A stretch of 64,000 nucleotides of DNA from Pseudoscleropodium purum (Eukaryota > Streptophyta > Bryopsida > Hypnales > Brachytheciaceae): positions 35,030,001-35,094,000 of the forward strand of contig OZ017797.1 in NCBI GenBank assembly GCA_963969395.1, read 5' to 3'. Below are positions 48,785-59,571 of this stretch, piece by piece. Made by a program: the position numbers and the translations under genes. Every line of letters starts with the position of its first letter. Position 1 is the first letter of the stretch. The notes beneath the pieces were generated by a model. That model saw only the letters and a list, made by a program, of their open reading frames with translations. It ran no database searches and was not told the DNA's origin.

Positions 48785-49435
48785 TTGATTATTTGTTGTT
48801 TATTAAATTAAATTTTGCTAATGGCTTTGTTAGTATATCTACCCATTGTGTAGTTTGAGGAATATGAGTGACATACATTTCATGCTTGATTTTTTTTCCT
48901 TGATATAATGATGTTTTGTTTCTATATGTTTTGTTTGTGCATGCATCACAAGATTATAAACCAACATTGCTACAAATATTATGACCAAAGAGAGTAGTTG
49001 CTCCTTCATTTGTGATATGTGTTTCCCTCAATATAACTATACGGGTTGTTAGCTTAGAGAAGACTCTATAGTGAGCCTATGTAATAGAACTTGCTATTGT
49101 TGGTTGTAGAATGATGATTCCTCCAATGTATAGGTGATTCCTCCATCTTGTGTAAAATCTTTGATGTAGAATTTGTATATCAAGGTATCATGATCAAAGT
49201 CTTCAAAGGAGGTTAATCCTTATAGGCCTCCATTTTTGTAAATTAATCCATAATCCATTGTGCCTTGAGTTCTTTGAAGGATTTTTTTGTAGCTATCATA
49301 TAATTGATTCGAGGAAAATCCGTATATAATGAAACACATCCTATTGCAAATTGGATATATCAAGTTGTATATTCGTGACATATAAAAGGCTACTATGAGT
49401 GTTTTATCGTCATCCTTGAAATAAAGGATGCACAA
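48785..49435 (-). pseudogene. Ty1/copia retrotransposon fossil (RT end and RNase H)
   Basis: Reading down the minus strand, landmarks of copia Pol occur in the right order but in different frames: QGTMDYGLIYKNGG (about 49264), GATTLFGHN (about 49005, for ATTLFCDN), HAQTKHIETKHHYIKEK (about 48940) and IPQTTQWVDILTKPLAKFN (ending near 48800). These match the end of the reverse transcriptase region and the RNase H domain of Ty1/copia polyproteins. Several frameshifts and stops separate them, so the copy is dead. Neither LTRs, gag nor integrase was recognised nearby. Confidence 0.85.
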
Positions 49436-49779
49436 CCATGTTCTTCATATTTTGATGTTTGGATCCTAAGGTGGATATCCATGTGTTGTCCAATTGGCCT
49501 TCCAAGTAATGTATAAGTATTTTTTTTCTATTTTCTCTAAGTGCTTCAAATCTCTAAAGAAATGTAGTTAAATGCAAAATTTAGAAATTTTGGTTGTTTT
49601 GGGCTAATATAGGCCAAAACTTTGAACTTATAAATGAATCTGGATCCTAAATCAAGTTTTCAACTAATATAAGCTATATAATATATTTTATCCATTCCAA
49701 AATGGGAAAAAACTTTAAATCAAACATTCCTAACAACAATAATAAATACACAAAGTTTTCCTACTTATTCACCTTTCAA

Positions 49780-50540
49780 TACTTCATTGAATGTTTTACC
49801 CTAATCTATAAATTGAAAGTAATATTCACTTTCACTCATAGACCCTACTTCCTTCTAAACTTCTAAATTTCCTTTTTCTAGATCTTAATTGGATGAACTT
49901 TATATATTTTTAATCCAAAACTAAGTCTTCTAACTATTGGACTTCATCCCTTCCTATCTTCTTCAAATTTTAACTACTTCTTACATGTAATTCAATTCTG
50001 GAAACCTCTAGTTTAATCTAAATGGTTTTGGATCTCAATTTGAGTTTTGGTTCAACTCTAAAAGTTTACTATGAACACCTACCTACTTAATACTACCTAA
50101 ACTTTTTGTTTTTATAGATTTTCATAACTTTAAGTTGTAAAGCATAAATTTACATTCCTAAAAGTTAATATGCTTTTAATTTAGAATCTTCTATCAAAAA
50201 TTATGGAAGGATGAATTTAGAAACTAATTGGCACTCTAAAACTTCACCTAGTGTTTTCTACTAACCTACAATTTCAAATTAACTTTTATTTTGAGTCCGG
50301 ATTTATACTTTCATTTTATATCTAAGATTCTAATTTTTCTTGACTTAGATGATTTTTAGTATTTTTTAATCCAAAATTACCTCCTTTACCTATCAAACTT
50401 CATCCTAGCCAATCTTCCTAAATTTTTGTTTAGTTTTAAATGTGATATGGTTTTAGAAACTTCTAGGAATTTTCTACAAAGTTATGGATCTAAATATATA
50501 ATTTGAAATATTCTTAAAGATTTGACTTGAACATCTATTT
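49780..50540. repeat. Degenerate tandem duplication, ~440-bp unit
   Basis: The stretch 49880-50090 resembles 50320-50520: TTTTAATCCAAAACTA/TTTTAATCCAAAATTA, then a CTTCATCC block, GGAAACCTCTAG/GAAACTTCTAGG, and ATGGTTTTGGATCT/AGTTATGGATCT. Sequence between and before shows weaker correspondence. Noncoding. Confidence 0.45.
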
Positions 50541-51375
50541 TTTACTTTGCATTTAAAATTTGGAAAACAAAAAGAAATGGAACGGAGTCTTGAAACACAT
50601 ACCTCAAAGACAAACTTTAACATAGTCTTGTTATCCAACACTTGGATTCAAATCACTTTGGGTAGTCCTTCACACTCCATCTCATTGATTTTTTAATGTT
50701 TTTGATTGTTGTTGCTCACTCTTTAAATAAGAAGTTTTTAAAAAGAAGGTACATTCTTTATTTAAGTTCAAATCTATTCTTTTTTTTTCATTTTCTATTT
50801 TTATCTTGCTTTTGTATTCTATTTTGTGTAGTTTTTTTTTAATGACAAAGCTTTGACTAAAATAACACTAATTGACCACTTTATTGAGTAAAGAGAATCA
50901 AGCTCCCAATTGTCAATTACCTATCCTAATAGAGATTATTAGTCTTTCTATAGTCAAAATTCTTTTATTTAATTTAAAAAAAACAAAAGTCAACCTTTGA
51001 CTAAAAAAATCCCTTTTTGTCTCCTAATATCAACTCTAAGTCATGGTTTTGCAAACCTTAAGCTCTATCAAATCCTTGAATCTCCTCTATAGCTTTCGAC
51101 CTCACTTAACTTCTTTTCTTGCAAGTCCAACTATTAATTCTCAATAGCCTTTACTATGTACAACTGTTGATTTGTAATTTTAATGCTACTAGACAATTTT
51201 TCTTTAATGAGCCATATTCTAATTCAAACAACCTTCAAAGCTCATAGCCTACACAATTTTGCAACCACTTTAAAGCTTATAGCCACTTAGCTTCTTAGCC
51301 CATAGCAACAATCCAATTGACTAGATACGGGTTTATTTATGGAGGACTAAGTTGGGGTTTGAGGAGCTGGGGTCG
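50541..51375. other. AT-rich intergenic, nothing recognised
   Basis: No gene or RNA feature. Near 51236-51310 short AGCTCATAGCC / AGCTTATAGCC phrases recur. Confidence 0.35.
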
Positions 51376-51570
51376 GATTCTTGATACTCTAGGAAGCTAG
51401 GTTGGGGTTTCTAATATTATGAAGTATGAGGAGTTGGGTCTAGAGGGCTAGGGACATGATTTTGAATACTCTAGAGTTGAATTCGGGATTTCTAATACCC
51501 AAGGGATTGGATTCAAGACTTTTAATACTCTTAGAGTTAGGGTGAGGTTTCTAATACACTAGATGATTAC
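51376..51570 (+). repeat. 30-bp minisatellite
   Basis: About six units near 30 bp share TTCTAATACTCTAG..GTT.GG type sequence (for example GATTCTTGATACTCTAGGAA; ATTTCTAATACCCAAGGG; ACTTTTAATACTCTTAGAG). Units are diverged, and one is 33 bp. Confidence 0.6.
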
Positions 51571-51789
51571 CTTGAGATGGAATTTTCTTCTAAGAAGATA
51601 GTGGGAGCTAAGGACCTTAACTAAATAAGTATTATAAGGTATGATTTAACATGATACAAGTATTGGGATTGTAAGTAAGGATAACGCTTTACAACCTAAG
51701 TGTTGCCTTGGAAAAACGCAAAAATCATTTACTTGCCAAGCAATTTTTTTTGCAAATTTTGAGTTCATATTTGCAATTTAAGGCGCCAA

Positions 51790-52800
51790 ATTAGCCATGG
51801 GAGCTATTAACAGTAAAATTAATATGACACAAAATAGGGGACCTTTGTTTTTTACAATCACCCTAGACTGGACCTCCGCTAGAGGCTCGTTGCACTACAA
51901 TAGACTCGCACTCGTCGCCTCGTTGGTGTGTTTCGATTCTTCCCTACTCGATCGCCATGCTTCTGCCGTCCTGAACGTTGGTCTTCCGATTCGTCGGGGG
52001 GAATATTCATTTCGGGTTTCCTTCGAAACTCCAAGCCTTCTTGATCGGAACTTACCTCGAGCGGCATTCCCCCCGCCAATTCGTCTAATACTCGATCCGT
52101 CTTGAAGCTCGTCTCTTGGTCTTCCCGTTTCTACTTCACAGCAGCCCGGTCTCCGAATCGCCCTGATCCTCACGTCCCGCGGCTCGGAATCTTGAGTCGT
52201 ACCAGGTTTTCAGTGTGGTTCTGTCCTCGATTTTGGTGTCGCTTTCTTGCAGCAGATCCCCCCGTTACGGTATCGGGGTGTTACTTGTGCTACAACTGTC
52301 GCTGCTTCAATCTTCCTGCTCCGAGCTGAATTTGTTCAGTCCTCATCTGAATTTTTTACTGCTCCCAACACTAGATTGGAATCTGGCGCGACTGTCGTAC
52401 GTTGCCGAGTTCTTGCTGATCAACTCTGGGAATTCCAACAGCGCAATCCACCCGAAAGAATCTAATTGAACTAGCTAGCAAGGACACGTACTGATCGAAA
52501 CGGTTAGAGATCCAACGAGGGCCCGAGGCTTTCCGAGGCTTTACCCTCCCCGCACGTGTCTTCGATATTGTTGGATCGTTTGTCTCTATGGCTGGATTGG
52601 CATTCAATGGAGATCCTTTCTCCAAGTTCCGTTCACCTGCTGGGCAATTATTGATCCCTAGTCTCGCCTCGTGTTTCTCTTGGTAGCTTCTGAATCCACC
52701 GTTGAAGCATCTTGGAGCTTAGCACTTGGTGCAACGGGGTTCACTTTAAACAGTCTAATCAATGTCCTATGCAATTTATGCAATGCAGTTCAGAGGATTT
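51790..52800. other. GC-rich island, no gene recognised
   Basis: The island is clearly richer in G+C and CpG than its AT-rich flanks. On the minus strand a stretch reads LLQESDTKIEDRTTLKTWYD (about 52250-52190). After a stop and frameshift come SFKTDRVLDELAGGMPLE and a perfect donor-like GAG|GTAAGT (about 52055), or continued reading into EFRRKPEMNIPPDESEDQ. It may be a 5' exon region of an unknown gene, a retroelement leader or a decayed gene. Frames on the + strand also stay open, so coding is unproven. Confidence 0.3.
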
Positions 52801-52979
52801 GGTGAACGAGCCACACTCACAGACAGTCTCCACCAGTGAGGGTATCAAGCAGACGTCATTTTGAGCTTCTGGGCCTTGCATTAACGTACTATGAGCCAAT
52901 CTAGCACTTTCCTTCCCTACACCAACAACCCAATCAAACTAATATCCTTTCATCATTTTGTAATTTCTTCCCATAGTCC

Positions 52980-54276
52980 CACTATAAGAAAATTGTGTTT
53001 TTGATGTTGTTTTCCTGAAACGAGCCTTTTTAAAATAAAAAAAGCAGTGTCAGATGATTCAAGCTTTGGAAGTCCAAATTCCATGAGATGTCACTGTAAA
53101 CGTGGTCATATATGTAAAAAAAACGACCTGATGTCAAGCAAGACAAACATGTTTCCAACGACATCAAAAGAGACAAGTGTATGTTTTTCAAAAACATACT
53201 TTAAAACATAGACAAACTTCAACAACTATTTTGTCTTTCACTAAGGGTAAGTTACTTAAATTACTACGGTTCATGGTAAAATTTTGACCATTTAAAAAAA
53301 ATTTAGAGAAAGGATAGCCACATGGCATGCTTTAGAAAAATAAGGAATGGATGAATGAGCACAATGGATGAAAAAGATTACTTTTATACAAGTAGGGTGG
53401 TAGGAAGTGAAACAATTCATATAGGATATATAAATATACAAGAATTGTGTTCAATATAAAATATCTTAGACCACATCATCAAGATGTCAAAAACAATATA
53501 GAAATGTTTAAAACAACATCAAAATGTCTTAATCAATGTCTAAATGTTTGAAACAATGTCAAAAAGTACAATGGCCAAGTTTTCATAATCTAATTATCCC
53601 ATATCTTTTGTCTCACCCTGAAAGGAGAATAGATACAAATATGACCTTGGTAATCTTCATTTTCACTAATTTTCAATGAAGGAATTCCTTCATTTTGCCA
53701 TCAAAAATTCTCTTGATGGTAGATGGTAAGTTTTCTTTAATTCTTGGTGAATTCTACAATCATTCTTGTTGTTTTTATTTGATTTTTTTAATTTATTTTC
53801 ACTAATTGCTTCTTATTGGCTTTGCTTTATAGGTGTGGTATATACTAGTTGATGTGAGTCTCAAAAAACGTCTAATTTGATGTCTCAAAAAACAACATTA
53901 AAATTTTCAAACAACATAAAAATATGCTATATAGGCATGCCACGTCATCATTTTTCCACCACTACATCAAGTACTATGTCAGGTGCCATGTCATGGACGG
54001 TCTGGATGAAAAAATCCTACGTGGCTCTCCTCATTGACATGGCGCTTACATGGCATCCAAATGTTGCATTTTGGAGAGCTTGGAAGACCATGTTTTTTGT
54101 GATGTTATCAAAAAACAAGGCACATTTAGGCACATTTTTTGCCTAATTTTTGCCTAATTTTTGCCTATCAATTATGATGGATTTTAGGTGACGTCAACAT
54201 TGATGAATTTCATGTCTTAGGCAACGTCATGATGTGTTTTTCTTGATGTCACAAAACTGCATGTTTTCTTATAGTG
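52980..54276. mobile_element. Non-autonomous CACTA (En/Spm-like) transposon
   Basis: The left end CACTATAAGAAAA and the right end TTTTCTTATAGTG are exact inverted 13-mers with the CACTA signature. Flanking trinucleotides are TCC and ACC, a possible degraded 3-bp duplication. It is 1297 bp. Subterminal regions are full of short motifs around GATGTC/GACATC and CAATGTC, as in CACTA elements. No transposase frame survives; the best frame (53877-54146) has no known domain. Confidence 0.85.
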
Positions 54277-54308
54277 ACCCATTGAAAAAAACCTATTCAA
54301 CAAGTGGT

Positions 54309-55250
54309 ACACTCCCCCGTCCCGAAATAAATCCGGGATTTCTTGGAAATGGCTAGATTAATGCATGAGTTGCTCCTATTTTCAAGAAATTGGTTAGTTA
54401 GTATAGCTCTTAGTGAACCCCAAAAGGTGTGAAAGAGTGAAAGTCAATTGTGAAGCAATGCATGTTGAAGAAAGGCAACAAAATTGAAAATTTCCCCCCG
54501 TTTTTGGAACTACTCCAATCAAGGTTGCCACATTGGATGAACAATCTATTTGCCCATTTGGTATAGGAGCTCAGGAATTGCCTATCTGATGTAGTCAACA
54601 TGTAATTGACTTTCTATGAAGGTAAAAAATTCAACATGGACTTACCTTAACAACACTTGGCTTTCTTTAAAATCATGATAACATACCTTAAAATCATGGT
54701 AGCTTACTTTAATTTACCTTTAATCAGGAAGATTTACCTTGAATTATGGTCAAATTCAAAGCTCTAAATTCTAAATCCTTAAAGTTGTTTGTTCACCCAT
54801 CCAAACCATTTGGACCATCCATCTAGATTGTATGGTGACCCAAAATAGCTTGGTGTGGCAACCCTAACTCTAGTTCTATTAATTTGGATAATTTTCCAAT
54901 AAATGGTGCAATGAAGTCCAATGATGTACTCGATTTGTATTCAATTCCAAAAATGTCTTGTGATTCAACTTCATGAAAATTTTCAATAAGAAATTTGTTA
55001 TTAGCAATTTTCATATAGTTGTGCGTTGAATTTATCACCTTTAGTTGATTAGAGGTTGTGTTTTGATTCCCTTTCCAAGGATTGAGTTGTTGTATAGTCT
55101 TTTCTAGTGTAGCATTTGCAAATTCTTTTGCTTCCAAATGTTCAAACTAGTTGCAATTGTAATTGATGAAGTTGTGAAAATCAATTTTGAATTTAATTTG
55201 AAACAAGTATGTTAGAAAAATCCAAATTTATATCAAGACAAAGGGAGTAC
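54309..55250. mobile_element. Stowaway-like (Tc1/mariner type) element, ~940 bp
   Basis: The left end ACTCCCCCGTCCCGAAATAAA and the reverse complement of the right end, ACTCCCTTTGTCTTGATATAAA, match over about 27 bp and resemble Stowaway CTCCCTCCGT termini; TA lies outside each. Frames inside (for example 54823-55137, -) lack a recognisable DDE/D transposase. Confidence 0.55.
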
Positions 55251-55742
55251 TTTCTAACCCTAATTCATCTTTTCAATTCTCCTAACGTTTATTTCTATTC
55301 TTTTTTACTACAATCCTTTCTAAGCTTTCAACACTTACATACAAAAAATTGCAAGAGAGATGGCTTCAAACCCTAATTTTGTATATACCAAATTTTCTAA
55401 TAGACTACTTTTCATGACTACTTTCATTCTACCATAATCTACATTTAATTCACTAATTTCATATAAAATACTCCGAAATTAGTGCAAATCATGCTAATTT
55501 GGTGTAAATTGTGCTAAATTAGTGTATATCCCCTAAATTACTATAAAATTCCTATTTTAGTATTTTTATCACTATTTGGTGCTCTAGTAATAATAGTTTT
55601 AGCTTTAGTGACTTCTTTTGTGTTTTTCCTATTTATTATCTTTTTGGTTTTCAATTTACTTCTAGTTTCATTTCCTAATTTTACTCTTTTGTTTTGAAAT
55701 CAAATTTGTATTTTTGGATATTTGGAAGACAGACCTCCCTTT

Positions 55743-56448
55743 TTCTGTAGCGTTTTGTATTGTAGTGTTAATTTGGTGGGGGAGTACTTTATAATTCAAA
55801 AAATATATATTTTTTAAATGTGAAAAATATATTTAATATACACAAATTTAAGGAAAAGGTACTTTAAGAAGGAAAAGTATAGAAAAATTCTCTAAGTAGG
55901 AAAAAATAGAAAAGTACAAAATGACATGAAAATAGGTGTATTGACATTTTAATTTGTAAAAAACAAGAAAAATAATTATTTTTTAAATGAAAAATGGCAA
56001 TCTAGAAAAACTATATGATGAGGGGATTTCACTAAAAGAATGATCTTATAACAATTTTCATTATTCACGTAGGTGTATACAAGGGGCCCCGATTCACACA
56101 CATGTAGACAACAAAAAATAGTGTTGTTTTAGGTGCCTCTCAGTAGCTACATGCCTGACTAGTGTGGAAATAGACCACAAAAATTTCAACTCTAAATCAT
56201 TAATTAAAGGTTCGTCATAATACTAAAAAATCCTAAACTACATAGTGTGACAAATTAGCTAAACTGAAATTTAATTTTGAATTTTTTTTTTAATTCTAAG
56301 AAATAAGTTTTGTCTTTATAACTAAATTAGTCATCTTTAATAAAAATTTCAAGCACATCAGTTTGATTCTCCAAAAGTTATGGTTGATTTAAACTTTGTA
56401 ATTCTACTTGTGACACAAAAAAACAAGAGGTCTTTCTTGCAACTACCC
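55743..56448 (+). mobile_element. ~700-bp terminal-inverted-repeat element (partner at 956-1360)
   Basis: The left end GACAGACCTCCCTTTTTCTG and the reverse complement of the right end, GAAAGACCTCTTGTTTTTTTG, are similar. The left 200 bp match 970-1150. No coding capacity. Confidence 0.5.
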
Positions 56449-56879
56449 TTTTTGTATTTCTTTTAGGTTTGCAATTTATCTCTAGTTTCATTTTGAATCC
56501 ACTTTTAGTCTTTTGTTTTTTAATTTGCTTTTGTATTTTATAGATTTTCTTATATTTTGGTTTGCAATTTAATTTTAAATCAATTTTCTATCTATAGTAT
56601 TTGATTTTCATTTTGGTTTTGTATTGTTGTGTTTCTTATCCTTTTCACTTTCTATTTAATTTTGATTTTAATTTCCTATTTGATCTTGCTTAGAGTCTTT
56701 TTAGTTATAAATCCTTATTCTCTCCTTAGAATTTTCCACTTGATTTGTTCTAATTGCGTTTTTTACATTTTTGCCCTAACATTCCAAAGATCCTACCGCA
56801 ATCTTATGGAAAACTTCCTAATTGGTTTTTGTGGTTTAATTTGGAATACTAACACTTCTAGACTTACAAATTCATTCAC

Positions 56880-56881
<2 letters not shown>

Positions 56882-56935
<54 letters not shown>
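56882..56935. repeat. Compound microsatellite (TG)n then (TA)n
   Basis: About 14 uninterrupted TG units are followed by C and about 11 TA units. Confidence 0.95.
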
Positions 56936-57876
56936 GGTTTACAACTACAATCTTATATGAAAATCCAAAGATAAAAAGAAAAAGTCAATGTAGCTATGCT
57001 AAGCCTAAAGTGTGATGCAAACTATAGAAAACCTTGTTGAACTTATAAACAAGGCTAGTTATTTGTACCATTAGAATTCAAGAGATATCATCATATAGAT
57101 TTTTTTGCATATTTTTCTATAAAAAAACTTGTAATAATAGAAAATTGACGAATATTTCATACATTCATTGTCATCATTACAATTATTGTTCAAAATATCA
57201 ACCAATAAACAACTATACCAAAATTTTAATAAAATCAATCCCTTCAACTTGTTCAAATCCTTGTGCCATAATTTTTACCTTTTAATTTACCATCAAGTGC
57301 TACCTTATTTGATTAAAAATTCACTTTGTTGAAATTGAATGTTTTCCTTTTGAAAGTTGGTCAATCTTCTACATTTTGATTTACATATAGAATCTGATTC
57401 TTGTTGAATTATATTGTGCTAACTTAGATGAAGCATAACTTTTTTTAAGTCATATAGGCTCCCAATCATCTTTTGTTGATGATATAAAAAATCTCTATGT
57501 ATTTAGGACTTGAATGTTAGTTGTGCATGGCTTGCTCACTGTGGTAGCTATACCATATATTCAATGGCTAAGTACCTGGTTTTGTGCTTTGATAATTAGT
57601 ACAAATAATTGTTCAATTGAAAATTCTTCATTCTTGCCACCAAAATTTGTTTGATCTCCATCTAGCATTGGAAGTGGTTGATGGAAGTTACTATACACTA
57701 AAACTGGCCTGCTATCCTAGTTTCCCATTAGTTCCCCCCCTTTCTCTCAAAAAATTTGTGAGTCGTTGATTTTTTTGAAAAAAAATGCTTACCCTCAAAA
57801 TTGACATTGATTTCTCAAAAAATCACAAGATGTTGATCTTGTGAAATTTAATCTGAGCCATTCAAATATAAAATAC
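56936..57876. other. AT-rich intergenic, nothing recognised
   Basis: No supportable gene or RNA. Frames are short and of chance composition. Confidence 0.4.
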
Positions 57877-57981
57877 AAATACTAAATATGAATACGGGTA
57901 CTGGATATGAGTACTAAATATGTGTATTGAATACGGATATTGAATATGGGTACTGAATACGGATATAGTATTGGATATGGG
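57877..57981 (+). repeat. 13-bp minisatellite (TGAATACGGRTAY)
   Basis: Six successive 13-bp units from 57889: TGAATACGGGTAC, TGGATATGAGTAC, TAAATATGTGTAT, TGAATACGGATAT, TGAATATGGGTAC and TGAATACGGATAT, then a partial TGGATATGGG. Weaker units precede it. Confidence 0.85.
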
Positions 57982-58708
57982 ATCAGTTGTTCTATATTGT
58001 TTGTCAAGAACTTTGTATTCTGAAGATTACAACAGAGGGTGGGGGTGAGTGGGGGTGGTAAAATAAAAAAATTTAAATAAAAATTGAGGGGGGGAGTGCA
58101 TAGTGACACAAAAGTGTCACTATACACCTTGAGTGCCTAATAACTACAATACCTAGCATGTATTAGCTCTATATTGATTGTATATGTACTTGATGATAAA
58201 ATTGGAAATGAATTGGTTTCATCATGTTGGATGTCCCTTTTCTAACAAATTGATACCCTACTTTGTATTCATGAATCAAAGACAACATCACGGCAAGGAT
58301 GTATCTTTTGTTTTACAGGTCATATAAATTAGAGACCTTGCTTTTGTCATCAAAACCAAGGAAGAAATGTGCTGTATTTTTGCTATCTAATTTTGACCAC
58401 TACTCCTTTTTGGTCTTTTTGAATGTGCACTTAAGCTAGTGATCCAAATATTTTTAAATGATCAACCTGAGGTTTTTGACCATAGTTTTTTTCATTTGGT
58501 GTGATTCCTCTGTTGATTCTAATAGGATTTAAACTAAATTTATAATTTGCAGTATTAATTGCCTTAGTTCACAAAAAATCAAATAAGTTACTTGCAAATG
58601 CCATTGAATTAGCACATTCATTTAAGGTTATGTTCTTTCTCTCTAAAACACCATCATGCTACAAAGTATATGTCTAATAATTGAAGTTCAATCCAGTGAA
58701 TATATACT
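57982..58708. other. Intergenic with G-rich tract
   Basis: A G-rich run (GGGTGGGGGTGAGTGGGGGT, about 58036-58055) could form a quadruplex. Otherwise nothing is recognised. Confidence 0.4.
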
Positions 58709-59571
58709 AGAAAATTGATTGAAACATCTAGCCCTTGAACACTCCCATGTCCAATTTCTAGACGACAAACAGATTGAAATTCAATTTTCTTTCTCATTAT
58801 TGTTTGGATGAAAGTCATATAATTTGTGGACATACTTTATCAAGTTGTTGTTCTATCTAATAATTGGATTTGGTATTACTAAAGTTCATATTTTTCTAAA
58901 ATTACAAATGTAGAAGTGTGTAAGTCAAAAATTGCATTGATTTTAGTTCAATAGTGAATTTGCAAAAATAAGGTCATAGATTTAAGGAACCCAAAAATTT
59001 CAAAAAATCACCATATCAAGAGAACATTGTTTCAAATCCATTTTAACAAGTTTTACTTAAAAAAAATGATAATATTTTGCTTGTAATTGAATTTAGAAGG
59101 AATTTAGAAATTTCCCTTTCAAAATTTATAAAAAAAAATATTGGTGACACCTCTAGTGAATCTAATTGTATGGATGGCATTAGGAAAAATTTCAGCCCTT
59201 GAAAGGGCTCCTAGTTTTGAATCCCCAAGTGCAATTAGATAGGAATTTAATAGTTTTTTAAATTTTTTAATGAACGCTACTGATGTGGCACCACTTGTGC
59301 CACATTAGCGCCACATCAAATTTCTATTATTTATTATTTATTAAAAATTATTTAAAAAATTAATTTATTTCTCTATATTTGCACTACGGGGCACCAAAAA
59401 AAGAATCCTGAACGGCTCTCCCATGGTTCATATTTTTCCTAATGAATATAAAACTCAATATCTACAACTTTTAATCATACACCATTTCCAAAATATTCTT
59501 CCAAATAGCACTTTATAATAATTTTTCCCAAATTATCAATTTTGGAAAAGGATCTAGATGTTTAGAGGCTA
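58709..59571 (+). repeat. Dispersed repeat interrupted by a MITE (partner at 30374-30961)
   Basis: Both halves align with 30374-30961 in the same orientation, and the extra ~270 bp is the MITE at 59178-59444. This dates the MITE insertion after duplication of the repeat. Confidence 0.75.
59178..59444 (+). mobile_element. MITE family 3, copy 2 (filled site)
   Basis: It starts CATTAGGAAAAATTTCAGCC and ends ATATTTTTCCTAATG, a clear inverted repeat. The centre has GATGTGGCACCACTTGTGCC, a palindrome. It is 267 bp. The sequence around the insertion is continuous in the partner at 30374-30961. Confidence 0.85.

Noticed and set aside
51790..52800. Organellar (plastid or mitochondrial) DNA insert
   Set aside because: The higher G+C raised the idea, but no organellar gene or rRNA sequence was recognised.
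52825..52860. GGTATCAAGCAG as a retrotransposon primer-binding site
   Set aside because: It resembles the initiator-tRNA-complementary TGGTATCAGAGC only partly, and no LTR was found on either side.
54823..55137. 104-codon minus-strand frame inside the Stowaway-like element as a transposase
   Set aside because: No DDE/D catalytic pattern or helix-turn-helix was recognised.
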